64,000 bases of DNA from an uncultured Halomonas sp. GTDB taxonomy: Bacteria; Pseudomonadota; Gammaproteobacteria; Pseudomonadales; Halomonadaceae. The stretch spans positions 124,001 through 188,000 of the forward strand of contig NZ_CANMTQ010000002.1 in the NCBI RefSeq assembly GCF_947500835.1, written 5' to 3'. Under the pieces are notes generated by a model. That model did not search any database and was not told the DNA's origin. It was given only the letters and a program-made list of their open reading frames with translations. The position numbers and the translations under genes were made by a program. Shown here piece after piece: positions 54,056-62,797 of the stretch. Numbering within the stretch: the stretch's first letter is position 1; each line of letters starts with the position of its first letter.

Positions 54056-54252
54056 CACCCTCTCCCGTTTTTTCTTTACCGGTCTTGAGGCTAGTACACT
54101 CCATTGGAGTCTTCTACAGGAGTCGAGTTCGATGAGGTATCAGTGCTTCTTCTTCAAGAAGCGCGTGGCCACATCTGGCGCCCAAGCAACAAAGCGCTTG
54201 CGGCGAGAATGCCAGCATAGGCGGCGCTCATGGAATGCTTTGGGCATACCGT

Positions 54253-54693
54253 TCAAGACTCATCAAGACGGCAGGTTTGCAGTCGTTCAGTCTCTTGGGC
54301 ATTGTCACCGGTGAAGCGGCTCAGCCATGCGTCACTGCCCTTTCCCCACCACTCCAGGCCGGAACCTGTCGTTAAACCTGCATGGCCGATATAACGACTG
54401 CCACTGGCCGATACGGCAGGCGCAAGGCCAAAGAGCTGATCCTTGTACTGAAGTACAAGAAGAACGGGGCCATCCTCGTTGCCTTTCTGCGTTGTCACGT
54501 ATCTCGCTTCTATTACCTGATCGTTATCGCAGGTATAGCGGTAAGTCCTTTGCTCGAACTGCAAATCACCGCCTTGGCTGACGCTCGCGTTTTTGGAACC
54601 TGAAGCACCATTATTGGCGCATCCCGCCAATGCTAATGCTATGGAGGTAAGTAGCAACGTACCGACAAAAAGGTTAGATGGCTTTAGATTCAT
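54253..54693 (-). CDS. MliC-like lysozyme-inhibitor lipoprotein
   Basis: From ATG 54693 the 146-aa product has a lipoprotein leader (MNLKPSNLFVGTLLLTSIALALAGC) and an MliC-like domain with paired cysteines and the motif YRYTCDNDQVIEARYV. MliC proteins protect peptidoglycan from c-type lysozyme. The in-frame extension to 54831 is probably untranslated leader. AGGAG lies about ten bases ahead of the ATG, slightly far. Confidence 0.8.
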   Translation of the reverse strand: MNLKPSNLFVGTLLLTSIALALAGCANNGASGSKNASVSQGGDLQFEQRTYRYTCDNDQVIEARYVTTQKGNEDGPVLLVLQYKDQLFGLAPAVSASGSRYIGHAGLTTGSGLEWWGKGSDAWLSRFTGDNAQETERLQTCRLDES

Positions 54694-54860
54694 GGGTAAT
54701 ACACTCCTTTCACAAACATCGCGGTAAAATTGCGCAGAACTCAAACACGGTTGCAAAACTGATTGTTGCATACACGCTAGCTTTCGGGGTAACAAATCAT
54801 TAGTTTTTGCTGATATCCAATCATAGCTCATTAACTTAGCTCAGAAGCCAAGCACGCAAA

Positions 54861-54894
54861 AACACTGAAGCCCGCATATGCGGGCTTCAGTGTT
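54861..54894. terminator. Perfect palindromic terminator of cspA
   Basis: A 34-base perfect palindrome (half site AACACTGAAGCCCGCAT) lies 38 bases after the cspA stop. On the minus strand it ends in a run of five T, so it is a classic intrinsic terminator. Confidence 0.9.
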
Positions 54895-54932
54895 CTAAGT
54901 CTTATGGCTCGAAAGCGCAGACTAACCGAAGG

Positions 54933-55136
54933 TTAGGCGAGCTTGATATTGGCGGCCTGAAGGCCCTTCTTTCCTTGGGTTACGTCAAAAGAGACTTGTT
55001 GACCATCCTGCAGAGACTTGAAACCTTCGGCCTGAATCTCGGAGAAGTGGGCGAACAGATCGTCACCGCCGTCAGCGGGAGAAATGAAGCCGAAACCTTT
55101 AGTGTCGTTGAACCACTTGACTGTGCCAGTTGCCAT
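54933..55136 (-). CDS. cspA: CspA-family cold-shock protein
   Basis: The 67-aa protein has both RNA-binding motifs, KGFGFISP and DLFAHFS. It binds single-stranded RNA/DNA and melts mRNA structure. The roughly 200-base region upstream (55137-55336) has no other gene and may be the long 5' leader that gives cold control in cspA genes. Start is ATG 55136. Confidence 0.95.
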   Translation of the reverse strand: MATGTVKWFNDTKGFGFISPADGGDDLFAHFSEIQAEGFKSLQDGQQVSFDVTQGKKGLQAANIKLA

Positions 55137-55397
55137 GTTCGATATCCTTACGCACGAAGCGCTATATAAAGTTGCCGGGGTATTGCCCGAGGTACAGCGG
55201 GAAAAACAAGGGGAATATAACCAGGCTACCGAAGGATTCGATTACAACTGACGATATGCTACTTGCTAACCAACTGAAAGCATCGTGCCATAGCGCCTTA
55301 GTCCAGTCAACTAGATATGCCGAGGAGGCTCCGTAAGACGCCATGACGGCCTTCGGAAAGTGAGCGGCAAGACACTCATATTTCGTTCTCGTCTGTG

Positions 55398-55634
55398 GGC
55401 TTGCTGTGGCAAACCATGACGCGCAAAAGCTGGCAGTTACTCAAGGCGATGACTAGATAAGGGCCCATGTGCATTCGCGAAGCTGCCCGGCGTGTCGAGC
55501 GGGACGTGAAGACGGTGCATGGCGATGTTCATGCGCTACTTGACGTCGGTATTCTGGATCGCACCCACAACGGTCAGATCGTATTTCCTTTTGATGCTGT
55601 ACATGTCGATTTCACGCTGACATCAATGGTCTAA
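55398..55634 (+). pseudogene. Relic of an HTH DNA-binding protein with in-frame stop
   Basis: The frame reads LLWQTMTRKSWQLLKAMTR, stop (TAA 55458-55460), then GPMCIREAARRVERDVKTVHGDVHALLDVGILDRTHNGQIVFPFDAVHVDF and a TAA at 55632. This is the C-terminal winged helix of HVO_A0114-like regulators/antitoxins. In that family a Gln stands where the stop is, so CAA to TAA explains it. The N-terminal third is missing. It is a decayed fragment. Confidence 0.75.
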
Positions 55635-55705
55635 TGCACGTTCGGTAGAGGCCACGTTTTTTGTAACCAATACGAGGTTGAGCGGTTTGTTGACGATTTC
55701 ATTAG

Positions 55706-56115
55706 TCACCGGGTCAAACGCTTGCCCAGTCCTATGACGTGGTCATCGTCATAACCTATTGCAGCGTAGAACTCTATCGCCGCTTTATTGGTATTCCTGA
55801 CCTGTAGATTGATTTTTGGGCACCCCTTCTGACGCAAAAGGGTCTCCGCCGCTGCCATCAATATCCGGCCATAACCCATTCTTTGGTGGCTGGGCTTTAC
55901 AGCCAGGTAATTTATCCAGCCTCAATGTCCCTCGTAGCCTGCCATTACAGTTGCGACCACTTGGCCATCATCTTCAACAACCAGAAACAGCTCAGGATTT
56001 ACTTTCATCTTTCGATCGATATCTTTCCCTGAGTCGTTCTGAGATACCGCTAAACCAGTTTCTTTCCAAAGTCCGATTACCGAAGTCCTATCGACTTCTT
56101 GATAGTGAAGGAGCG
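55706..56115 (-). pseudogene. GNAT acetyltransferase (YpeA-like), broken by one stop codon
   Basis: The frame gives YQEVDRTSVIGLWKETGLAVSQND and so on to VVATVMAGYEGH, then TGA (55922-55924), then GWINYLAVKPSHQRMGYGRILMAAAETLLRQKGCPKINLQVRNTN...YAAIGYDDD. The whole YpeA-type GNAT fold is there. The family has GHRG at the break, so CGA to TGA is the lesion. The 5' end is fused to a HicB fragment, so the original start is lost too. Confidence 0.78.
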
Positions 56116-56160
56116 ATCTTCCTCGCTCCAAAAGATGATCAATTCGTACTTAATCGACAT
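56107..56160 (-). pseudogene. N-terminal remnant of a HicB-type antitoxin
   Basis: ATG 56160 opens MSIKYELIIFWSEEDRSF, matching the start of HicB-like antitoxins (YWSEEDxxF, normally followed by IAEVPELPGC). The match ends at a junction with the acetyltransferase relic. It is only 18 codons long, so the call rests on this motif. Confidence 0.5.
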
Positions 56161-56319
56161 CGTGTTCTCCCAACCGGTACTTGATCCTCTTACCAAAACC
56201 AATACGGACCAGCAACTGACAGCGTGGAGAATTCGAGGTTACTATCCGCTGCGCCTATCAGAATTTTCTGTCTCAGCTTCGAGTATTTCCCCATCGGCCT
56301 CTTGTCCTTATTTGCGAAG

Positions 56320-57378
56320 CTAGCCGCCCACCACCCACCCCCGCTGCTCCTCTATCCCCATGCTGATCAGCCTTGGCTCACTCTGCTGCATGGCCTGGAA
56401 GGCCGCCTTGCTGTCGAGTCCCCACCAGTTGAGCTGGATCAGCGTCTGGGCGACGGCGCCGCCGAGGGTGGCGCCGGGGCCGGGAATGACGACGCGGTCC
56501 GGGGCGAATTCGCGCAGGCCGACCTTGAGCGCTGCGGTGAAGTCATAGGGCGTCACCAGCTGTTCGCCGAGGGTGTAGTCCCACAGTGCTTCGGGGTCGG
56601 TGCTCCAGGGGGTCCAGAGCTTGCCGCGGCCGTCGATCAGCGGTACTTCGGGCGCCTGAAACGGCGTCGCCGGCAGGCGCGTTCTGGCCTCGGCCTTCAC
56701 GCCTTCCTGCATCGGCGTGTGAAAGGCGGCGTGCTGATGCAGGCGCAGGGGAAAACGCTCCAGCGACGGGAGTTCCTCGCTGAGCCGCTTGAGACCCGCC
56801 TCGTTGCCGCCGAACACCAGCATGCCGCCAAGGTCGATGGAGAGATAAAGCTCGCTGCCGTCCTGGCCGTGCAGTCTCTCGATCAGCGCCAGCAGTTCCC
56901 GGCGATACTCGGGCTGGGGGCGCCACTGGTCGTCGACCCAAGGGTAGAGCAGCTGACCGCCGTTGAGGGTGGTCTGCATCAGGTGACCCATGGTGTTGAT
57001 CAGGGTAAAGGCGTCGTCCTGGGACAGCGCGCCGCCGAGGGCCAGGGCGATGTACCAGCCCATGGAGTTGCCGGTCACGGCGCAGATCTCGTAGCGCTCC
57101 CGGTCGATGGCCAGCGCGTCCGCCAGGGCGCAGGCGTAGATCAGCGGCGAGGCGTGATCGCCGCGCCCGTGCACGCTCAGGCGAAACGGGGTCTCGCCGT
57201 CGAGTTCGCTGAGGGTGGGCTGGTCCTGCTCACGGCGCAGCGCATCGAAGCGCGCAAGCCAGTCGCTACCGGCGGCATGGCGGGTCAGGGTGCCCCACTC
57301 CGCCTGGTTGTAGGTGCCGCGCCCGGGGCAGACGATCAGCAGGCGTTCCTTAGGGGTTGGCGGGGTCAGCTCACTCAT
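56320..57378 (-). CDS. FabD-like acyltransferase-domain protein linked to the E1 gene
   Basis: The 352-aa protein has the acyltransferase fold of malonyl-CoA:ACP transferases. The nucleophile motif is GNSMGWY (usually GHSxG) and the distal His lies in HQHAAFHTPMQ. It opens with LLIVCPGRGTYNQAEWG. It overlaps the stop of the fused E1 gene by 4 bases and so is its operon partner. It probably moves an acyl group between CoA or a carrier and an unknown acceptor; it is not the housekeeping FabD. Confidence 0.72.
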   Translation of the reverse strand: MSELTPPTPKERLLIVCPGRGTYNQAEWGTLTRHAAGSDWLARFDALRREQDQPTLSELDGETPFRLSVHGRGDHASPLIYACALADALAIDRERYEICAVTGNSMGWYIALALGGALSQDDAFTLINTMGHLMQTTLNGGQLLYPWVDDQWRPQPEYRRELLALIERLHGQDGSELYLSIDLGGMLVFGGNEAGLKRLSEELPSLERFPLRLHQHAAFHTPMQEGVKAEARTRLPATPFQAPEVPLIDGRGKLWTPWSTDPEALWDYTLGEQLVTPYDFTAALKVGLREFAPDRVVIPGPGATLGGAVAQTLIQLNWWGLDSKAAFQAMQQSEPRLISMGIEEQRGWVVGG

Positions 57379-59573
57379 GTCCGGCTCCCTGTTACTGTAC
57401 GCTCAGACGCGATTTGCTTGGGTAAAAGGCTTTCGGCACGCTCACAAATCGCCGCGACCGAAGGCAGCGTGACCGTCGCCGCCGGTCCTAGGGGGATAAA
57501 GCTGTCCTCGGCGGTCAGGCGGTGCAGGCGGTGGGATTCCATGCCCCGCTCCACCAGGCCGGTGATGACTTCCTCGCTGGGCGAGCCGCTGCGCCGACAT
57601 TCGTCCACGCACAGCACCTGGGCGCAATCGCCGACCCGGCGATGAATCTCGTCGTGATCCAGCGCCGTCAGCCAGCGCAGGTCGATGATGCGAAGCTGTA
57701 TGCCTTGCGCCTCCAGCCGCTCCCGGGCCTGATGCGTGAGATAGACGCCGTTGCCGTAGGTGACGATCGCCAGATCGCGCCCCTCGCCCCACTGGCCCAG
57801 CGAGCCCACGGGCAGACGATACTCCGGCCCGAGATCAGGGAAGCTCCAGCGCTGATCGCCTTCCTCGATGAGATCGCGGCAGTGATAGAGGGCGATGGGT
57901 TCGAGCATCACCACGATGCGCTGTTCCTCGTCTGCCAGACGCACTGCTTCTTGTAACAGCCCCACCGCGTCCGCGGCGTTCGAGGGGCAAGCCACCAGCA
58001 GGCCGGGAATGTCGCGCAGCACGGCGATGGCGTTGTCGTTGTGGAAATGCCCGCCGAAGCCCTTCTGATAGCCCAGCCCGGCGATGCGTATCACCATGGG
58101 ATTGGTGTACTGCCCTTTCGAGAAGAAGCTGAGCGTGGAGGCCTCGCCGCGCAGTTGGTCTTCGGCGTTGTGCAGATAGGCCAGGAACTGGATCTCGACG
58201 ATGGGCACGAAGCCGTTCTGGGCCAGACCGATGCCTAGCCCCAGAATGCTCTGCTCGTCGAGCAGGGTGTCGATGATGCGATAGGCACCGTACTTGGCCT
58301 GCAGACGCTGGGTCACGCCGTAGACGCCGCCCTTGCGGCCGATGTCCTCCCCGGCCATGACCAGGTGGGGATATTCCGCCATCAGCCGATACAGGGTCTG
58401 GCTGAGCAGCCGGGCCATAGTGGCCGGTGTTGCATCCACCTCAGCTTCGATGGGCTGGCGACGGCTAAGACGATGCGGCGGCACGATGGAGGCCATCACC
58501 GCCTCGGCGCTTTCCAGCTTGGGCTGACGAATCGCCACTTCCGCGACCTGCGCCACCCGTCCGCCGATGTGGTGATAAAGCGCTTGAATGGTCTCGGGTT
58601 CGAGCACGCCATGACGTATCAACAAACCGGCGCTGTACAGCAGCGGATCGCGAGCCTCGGCAGCCTTGATCTGCTTCGCCGACAGGTAGGCCTGCTGGGC
58701 GTCGGAGCCGGCGTGACCCATCAGGCGCACACAGTGCATGTGCAGGAACACTGGCTGCTTGAGGCGGCGCGCCAGACGCTCCGCCTCGCGGGCGGCGCGG
58801 TAGGTATCGAGCAGGTCGAGTCCGTCGCAGCTGATGTAGTGAAAGCCGGGACGCCCACGCATGCTCTGCTCGATCCAGCCGGCAGGGGTCGGCGTGGAGA
58901 TGCCGATGCCGTTGTCCTCGCAGATCATGACCAAGGGCATCGGTGTGCCCTGATAGGCCGCCCAAGCCGCCGCGTTAAGGGCGCCTTGAGTCGTCGAGTG
59001 GTTGAAGGAGGCATCGCCGAAACTGCACAGCACCACGCTGTCCGTTGGCCACTCCCCCGTTCCTCGGATGCGACGCCACAGGCCGAGGCCATGGGCGGCC
59101 CCCACCGCCTTGGGCAGATGGGAGGCGATGGTGCTGGTCTGGGGCGGCACGTTGAGCGCCTTGGAGCCCAGCACCTTGTGACGGCCGCCGGAGATCGGAT
59201 CCGCGCTGGAGGCGGCGAAACTCAGCAGCATATCGTAGGTCGGCGTCTGCCCGGGCAGTTGCTTGCTGCGCTGGAGCAGAAAGGCCGCGTCGCGATAGTG
59301 CAGGAATGCCGGATCCGTGACACGAAACGCGGCGGCGATTGCGGCATTGCCCTCGTGACCGGAACTGCCGATGGTATAGAACGCCTCGCCGCGGGCCTGC
59401 AGGCGACGAGCATGAAGATCCAGCTGGCGGCTGAGCACCTGGGACTCGAACAACTCCGCCAGCATCGGCGCCGTCAGCCCCACTTCATCGAGACGCCACG
59501 CCTGGGCGGGGCTCGGCCAGTCGCCGTCGCGCAGTACCTCGAACAGGCGCTCTTCCAGAGGAAAAGGATTCAT
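57375..59573 (-). CDS. Fused E1 alpha/beta 2-oxoacid dehydrogenase (BCKDH-like)
   Basis: The 732-aa protein joins an E1 alpha half (about 1-350; TPP motif GDASFNHSTTQGALNAAAW...CEDNGIG) to an E1 beta half (about 390-715; MAGEDIGRKGGVYGVTQRLQAKYG). It resembles branched-chain 2-oxoacid dehydrogenase E1. It decarboxylates a 2-oxoacid on TPP, normally handing the acyl to a lipoyl E2. No E2, E3 or lipoyl protein is encoded nearby, which is odd; an acyltransferase gene follows instead. The gap to hglS is 221 bases. Confidence 0.87.
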   Translation of the reverse strand: MNPFPLEERLFEVLRDGDWPSPAQAWRLDEVGLTAPMLAELFESQVLSRQLDLHARRLQARGEAFYTIGSSGHEGNAAIAAAFRVTDPAFLHYRDAAFLLQRSKQLPGQTPTYDMLLSFAASSADPISGGRHKVLGSKALNVPPQTSTIASHLPKAVGAAHGLGLWRRIRGTGEWPTDSVVLCSFGDASFNHSTTQGALNAAAWAAYQGTPMPLVMICEDNGIGISTPTPAGWIEQSMRGRPGFHYISCDGLDLLDTYRAAREAERLARRLKQPVFLHMHCVRLMGHAGSDAQQAYLSAKQIKAAEARDPLLYSAGLLIRHGVLEPETIQALYHHIGGRVAQVAEVAIRQPKLESAEAVMASIVPPHRLSRRQPIEAEVDATPATMARLLSQTLYRLMAEYPHLVMAGEDIGRKGGVYGVTQRLQAKYGAYRIIDTLLDEQSILGLGIGLAQNGFVPIVEIQFLAYLHNAEDQLRGEASTLSFFSKGQYTNPMVIRIAGLGYQKGFGGHFHNDNAIAVLRDIPGLLVACPSNAADAVGLLQEAVRLADEEQRIVVMLEPIALYHCRDLIEEGDQRWSFPDLGPEYRLPVGSLGQWGEGRDLAIVTYGNGVYLTHQARERLEAQGIQLRIIDLRWLTALDHDEIHRRVGDCAQVLCVDECRRSGSPSEEVITGLVERGMESHRLHRLTAEDSFIPLGPAATVTLPSVAAICERAESLLPKQIASERTVTGSRT

Positions 59574-59669
59574 TGTTGTTTGGCTCCTTGATCGGTCTCG
59601 CTGACCTTTGAGATGTCGAGCGTGGCAATTTCTAGGTCCATCGCACTCTGCCGTGAATGGCTGTTGAGT

Positions 59670-59738
59670 GTAGGAGCCAGATTCATCGGGCGAACGCCGC
59701 GTAGCGGCGCTTTTCGCGCAGAGAATCTGCGCTCCTAC
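59670..59738. repeat. REP-like palindromic element between hglS and the E1 gene
   Basis: GTAGGAGC (59670) and GCTCCTAC (ending 59738) are terminal arms. Inside lie AGATTC/GAATCT, GCGAA/TTCGC and GCCGC/GCGGC pairs, making a nested hairpin of 69 bases. The GTAGGAGC...GCTCCTAC ends are like those of repeated extragenic palindromes in pseudomonads and Halomonas. It may act as an mRNA stabiliser or terminator. Confidence 0.65.
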
Positions 59739-59794
59739 GCTACCCTTATCCGGAAAATTAGCGGCGTCACGCTAATCTGCGATGAACCAAATTC

Positions 59795-61186
59795 CTAGCC
59801 GTCGATTTCCAACTGGGCCTTTTTTGAGAGGCATTCGCGCACCCGCTCGATGGAGCCCTTTTCAAGGGCTGCGTATAGCGCCAGCTCATCGGTCACGGGT
59901 GCACCCAATGCTGCCTCGAAGGCCTCGCGGTTGGCATTGCCGGCATAGGTGTCATGACTGCCGCCCCCCAGATTCGACTGAAAGATTCCCGCCGCACTCA
60001 CCGGCAGAAAATCCTCGTAGGTGATCGGCCGGGCGCTGACCAGCCCCTGTTCGATCAAGGCTTCCAATTCTTCGTCCTCGCCGCATTCGGCCCCTTCCTC
60101 ACGTCCCTTGTCAGTGAGCCGATAATCGAAGAAGGCCAGACCTTCGCGGCGAAGCTGCGTCTCGCTATCGGGAAACTCAGCGAAGGCCTCGGCTAGTGTT
60201 CGTTGATGGGCGTCGTTATCGAGACCTGCGGCTTGCTTGCGGGCGGTTGCCAAAAGCCGGTCATAGAGGGCACGTCCCTTGGCGGTCAGCGCCGCACCGC
60301 GCTGCTCGATCTCGCCGAAGCGGGCGGTATGGGTGCCCTGGTGCTCGCCGTTAAAACGCACCTGCTCTTCCAGAGCCTTGAAGCTGGTCTGGCGTAGCAG
60401 GATCGGGCAGTCGCGCCGGGGCGGGCCTTCGATCACCGCCTTGGGATTCATGCCGGCATCCGGCATGCGCCGCTGGGCTTCGTCGATATTCAACGTACGT
60501 GGCGTCAGATGATTGATATGCGGCCCGCGGAAGCAGACCACATCGGCGATCAAGCGATGTTCCTCGAGCAGCGCCTGATAGGTCCTGTGGTCCACGGTGG
60601 CGTCGCGATGCCAGCGGAAGGTCTCCAGCGCCTCCTCCACGAAACGATTCGCCTGTGGGTCGCTGAGGCCACCTTGTTCTGCGTGGAGCGCAATCAGCTC
60701 CCGAGCGCCCGGAGTAAAGATGTCACGCTCGGCGAGAATGGCCGCCGCCCGGTCGCGCAGCTCGGCGCTTTTGATCAGTTCCAGGCGCAACAGCGAGGTG
60801 AAGATACGAAAGGGGTTGCGAGCCAGCGAGGCGTCGTCGATGGGGCGAAAGGCCGTGGAATGTACCGGCACACCGGCCTCGGAGAGGTCGTAGTAGCCCA
60901 CCGGGTGCATGCCCATCACGGCGAACAGCCGGCGCAGCATGGCGAGCTCCTCCGCCGTGCCGACGCGAATGGCACCGTGGCGCTCGACGCCGAGGCGCGT
61001 AAGCTCGCCGGACTCGGCGAAGCGTTCGGCCAGGGTGGGATCCTTCTCGAGCGTTTCCCGGTTCACCCGCTCGACCAGTTCGAGCAGGGTCGCGTACTGA
61101 GGCACTTCGGCCTGGTACATGGCCGACATGGCCGTGGAGAAGCGGTGTCGGATCTCGTCGCGAGAGACGAAAGTCGTCGTGGTCAT
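59795..61186 (-). CDS. hglS: 2-oxoadipate dioxygenase/decarboxylase HglS (DUF1338)
   Basis: The 463-aa protein is a DUF1338/VOC-like iron enzyme. The residues known from P. putida HglS fall at the same positions: His70 (ERHGAIR), Arg74, His226 (GPHINHLTPR) and Glu294 (GEIEQRG). It converts 2-oxoadipate, O2-dependently, to D-2-hydroxyglutarate with loss of CO2, a late step of the D-lysine/2-aminoadipate route. Next to it is a class III aminotransferase gene that could supply 2-oxoadipate or a semialdehyde. It starts at ATG 61186. Confidence 0.93.
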   Translation of the reverse strand: MTTTTFVSRDEIRHRFSTAMSAMYQAEVPQYATLLELVERVNRETLEKDPTLAERFAESGELTRLGVERHGAIRVGTAEELAMLRRLFAVMGMHPVGYYDLSEAGVPVHSTAFRPIDDASLARNPFRIFTSLLRLELIKSAELRDRAAAILAERDIFTPGARELIALHAEQGGLSDPQANRFVEEALETFRWHRDATVDHRTYQALLEEHRLIADVVCFRGPHINHLTPRTLNIDEAQRRMPDAGMNPKAVIEGPPRRDCPILLRQTSFKALEEQVRFNGEHQGTHTARFGEIEQRGAALTAKGRALYDRLLATARKQAAGLDNDAHQRTLAEAFAEFPDSETQLRREGLAFFDYRLTDKGREEGAECGEDEELEALIEQGLVSARPITYEDFLPVSAAGIFQSNLGGGSHDTYAGNANREAFEAALGAPVTDELALYAALEKGSIERVRECLSKKAQLEIDG

Positions 61187-61241
61187 GCCTTCTACCTTGC
61201 TTGTGGGTCTGTCGTTTGGGGATCTTGAAGCAATGGCGTGC

Positions 61242-62492
61242 TTATAACAGCCGTGTAAGCGCTCGTTCCAGGCGGGACAGGCCTTCCTTGAGTACCTCGG
61301 GCTCGGTGGTCAGTGGGGGCAGCAGGCGCAGCACGTTGCGACGGCGCCCGCTGGGCATCAGCAATAAGCCCTCTTCACGCCCTGCCGCCAACAGTGCAGC
61401 CAGATGTTCGCTGCCACTGGCTCCGGCGCTATCCTCGAAGACGATGCCGCGCATTGCGCCGATACCCGTCACCGCGCCCAACATTGGAAAGCGGCCGGAA
61501 TCGCGCCATTCACGATGAGCCTCGAGGATCAGCGTTTCCTGGCGCTCGCTCCAGCGCCGCAGGTTGTCCTCGCTCATCAGCTCCATCACCGCCAGAGCTG
61601 CCGCGCAGGCAACGGCATTGCCGGAATAGGTACCCCCCAGCCCACCCTTGGCCGGAGAATTCATGATCTCCGCTTTGCCGACTACCGCCGCCAGGGGTAG
61701 GCCCGCAGCCATACTCTTGCCCATCAGCAACAGATCCGGCTCGATGCCGAGATGGGTAAAAGCGAAACGTCGTCCGGTGCGCCCGAAGCCGGACTGGATC
61801 TCATCGAAGACAAGCACGATACCATGCTGGTCGCAGACATCGCGCAGCCAGGCGGCAAAGTCAGGGTCCAATCGCCGGAAGCCGCCTTCGCCCTGAACCG
61901 GCTCGACGATGAGACAAGCCACCTCGTCGGCGGGAATCTCGACCTCGAACAGTCGCTCCAGCGCTGCCTTGGCTTGATCCGCATTGACGTCGCTATCAGG
62001 GCTAGGGAATGGCAGGTGATAGACCGGGCCGGGCAGAGTGCCCATGCGATCTTTGTAGGGCTTGACCTTACCGTTGAGATTCAAGGCCGCCAAGGTACGG
62101 CCGTGAAAACCATCATCGAAAGCAATCACCGCCTGGCGACCGGTGGCGACACGGGCCACCTTGAGGGCGTTTTCGGTAGCCTCGGCGCCACAGTTGGTCA
62201 GCATGCAGGCGAGCGAATAAGAGACTGGCACGAAGGCATCCAGCGCGTTCACCACGTCCAGGTAACCGCGATGAGGCAAGGCATTGAAAGCGGAATGCAT
62301 CAGGGTATCGACCTGAGCCTTGACCGCCTCGGTGATGGCCGGATGGCAGTGTCCCAGGTTGAGTACACCAATGCCGCCGACGAAGTCGATGTAGTGCCTG
62401 CACTGCTCGTCCCAGACCTCGGCATTGCGACCGCGCTCTATCACTAGCGGATGAACGATACCCAGCGAATCACTGACATGCGGAAGATCCAT
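61242..62492 (-). CDS. PLP class III aminotransferase (GabT/omega-aminotransferase type)
   Basis: The 416-aa protein has the family landmarks NCGAEATENALKVAR, DDGFHGRTLAALNL, VEPVQGEGGF, FDEIQSGFGRTG and the PLP lysine in LLMGKSMAAGLPL. It moves an amino group between an omega- or alpha-amino acid and a 2-oxoacid. Beside hglS, 2-aminoadipate or lysine/5-aminovalerate are likely substrates, but GABA is also possible. It appears to be the first gene of the hglS operon and is divergent from the TAXI transporter. Confidence 0.88.
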   Translation of the reverse strand: MDLPHVSDSLGIVHPLVIERGRNAEVWDEQCRHYIDFVGGIGVLNLGHCHPAITEAVKAQVDTLMHSAFNALPHRGYLDVVNALDAFVPVSYSLACMLTNCGAEATENALKVARVATGRQAVIAFDDGFHGRTLAALNLNGKVKPYKDRMGTLPGPVYHLPFPSPDSDVNADQAKAALERLFEVEIPADEVACLIVEPVQGEGGFRRLDPDFAAWLRDVCDQHGIVLVFDEIQSGFGRTGRRFAFTHLGIEPDLLLMGKSMAAGLPLAAVVGKAEIMNSPAKGGLGGTYSGNAVACAAALAVMELMSEDNLRRWSERQETLILEAHREWRDSGRFPMLGAVTGIGAMRGIVFEDSAGASGSEHLAALLAAGREEGLLLMPSGRRRNVLRLLPPLTTEPEVLKEGLSRLERALTRLL

Positions 62493-62797
62493 GGCGAATT
62501 CCTGCTATTCCATTGAACGAGAGCGATAACAAGATAAGAACAGACCGCCAGAGGCATCTCAAACGAAAAAAATCTCGCCATTCATTCCAAAAGCTATTGA
62601 ACGATCTCAACAGAATTTGACCATCATGGCTCATTCACCCATCGCTCTATGAATGCCGAGAATGGAATGATTCCGATAATTCTTTTGCAATCCTCTTCGT
62701 AGTAAAGGCAATATCGTGTCTAAATTAATAATGTTGCACAATGTCCTTTCGATATCGCCTCCGACTGACAAGAATCACTAATGACAGGAAGGCCCTT
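62493..62797. promoter_or_regulatory. Divergent control region of the aminotransferase and TAXI transporter
   Basis: This 305-base A/T-rich gap contains no supported gene and must hold both promoters. No clear operator palindrome was found. A regulator gene is absent on both sides, so control is by an unlinked factor. Confidence 0.45.

Noticed and set aside
54132..54314. Small + strand ORF between DUF1353 and mliC (MRYQCFFFKKRVATSG...)
   Set aside because: It overlaps the 3' end of mliC, has a basic random-looking sequence and no homology I can recognise.
56224..57645. Long + strand open frame opposite the acyltransferase gene
   Set aside because: The minus-strand frame has clear motifs and operon overlap; the opposite frame is low in recognisable structure and spans a gene boundary.
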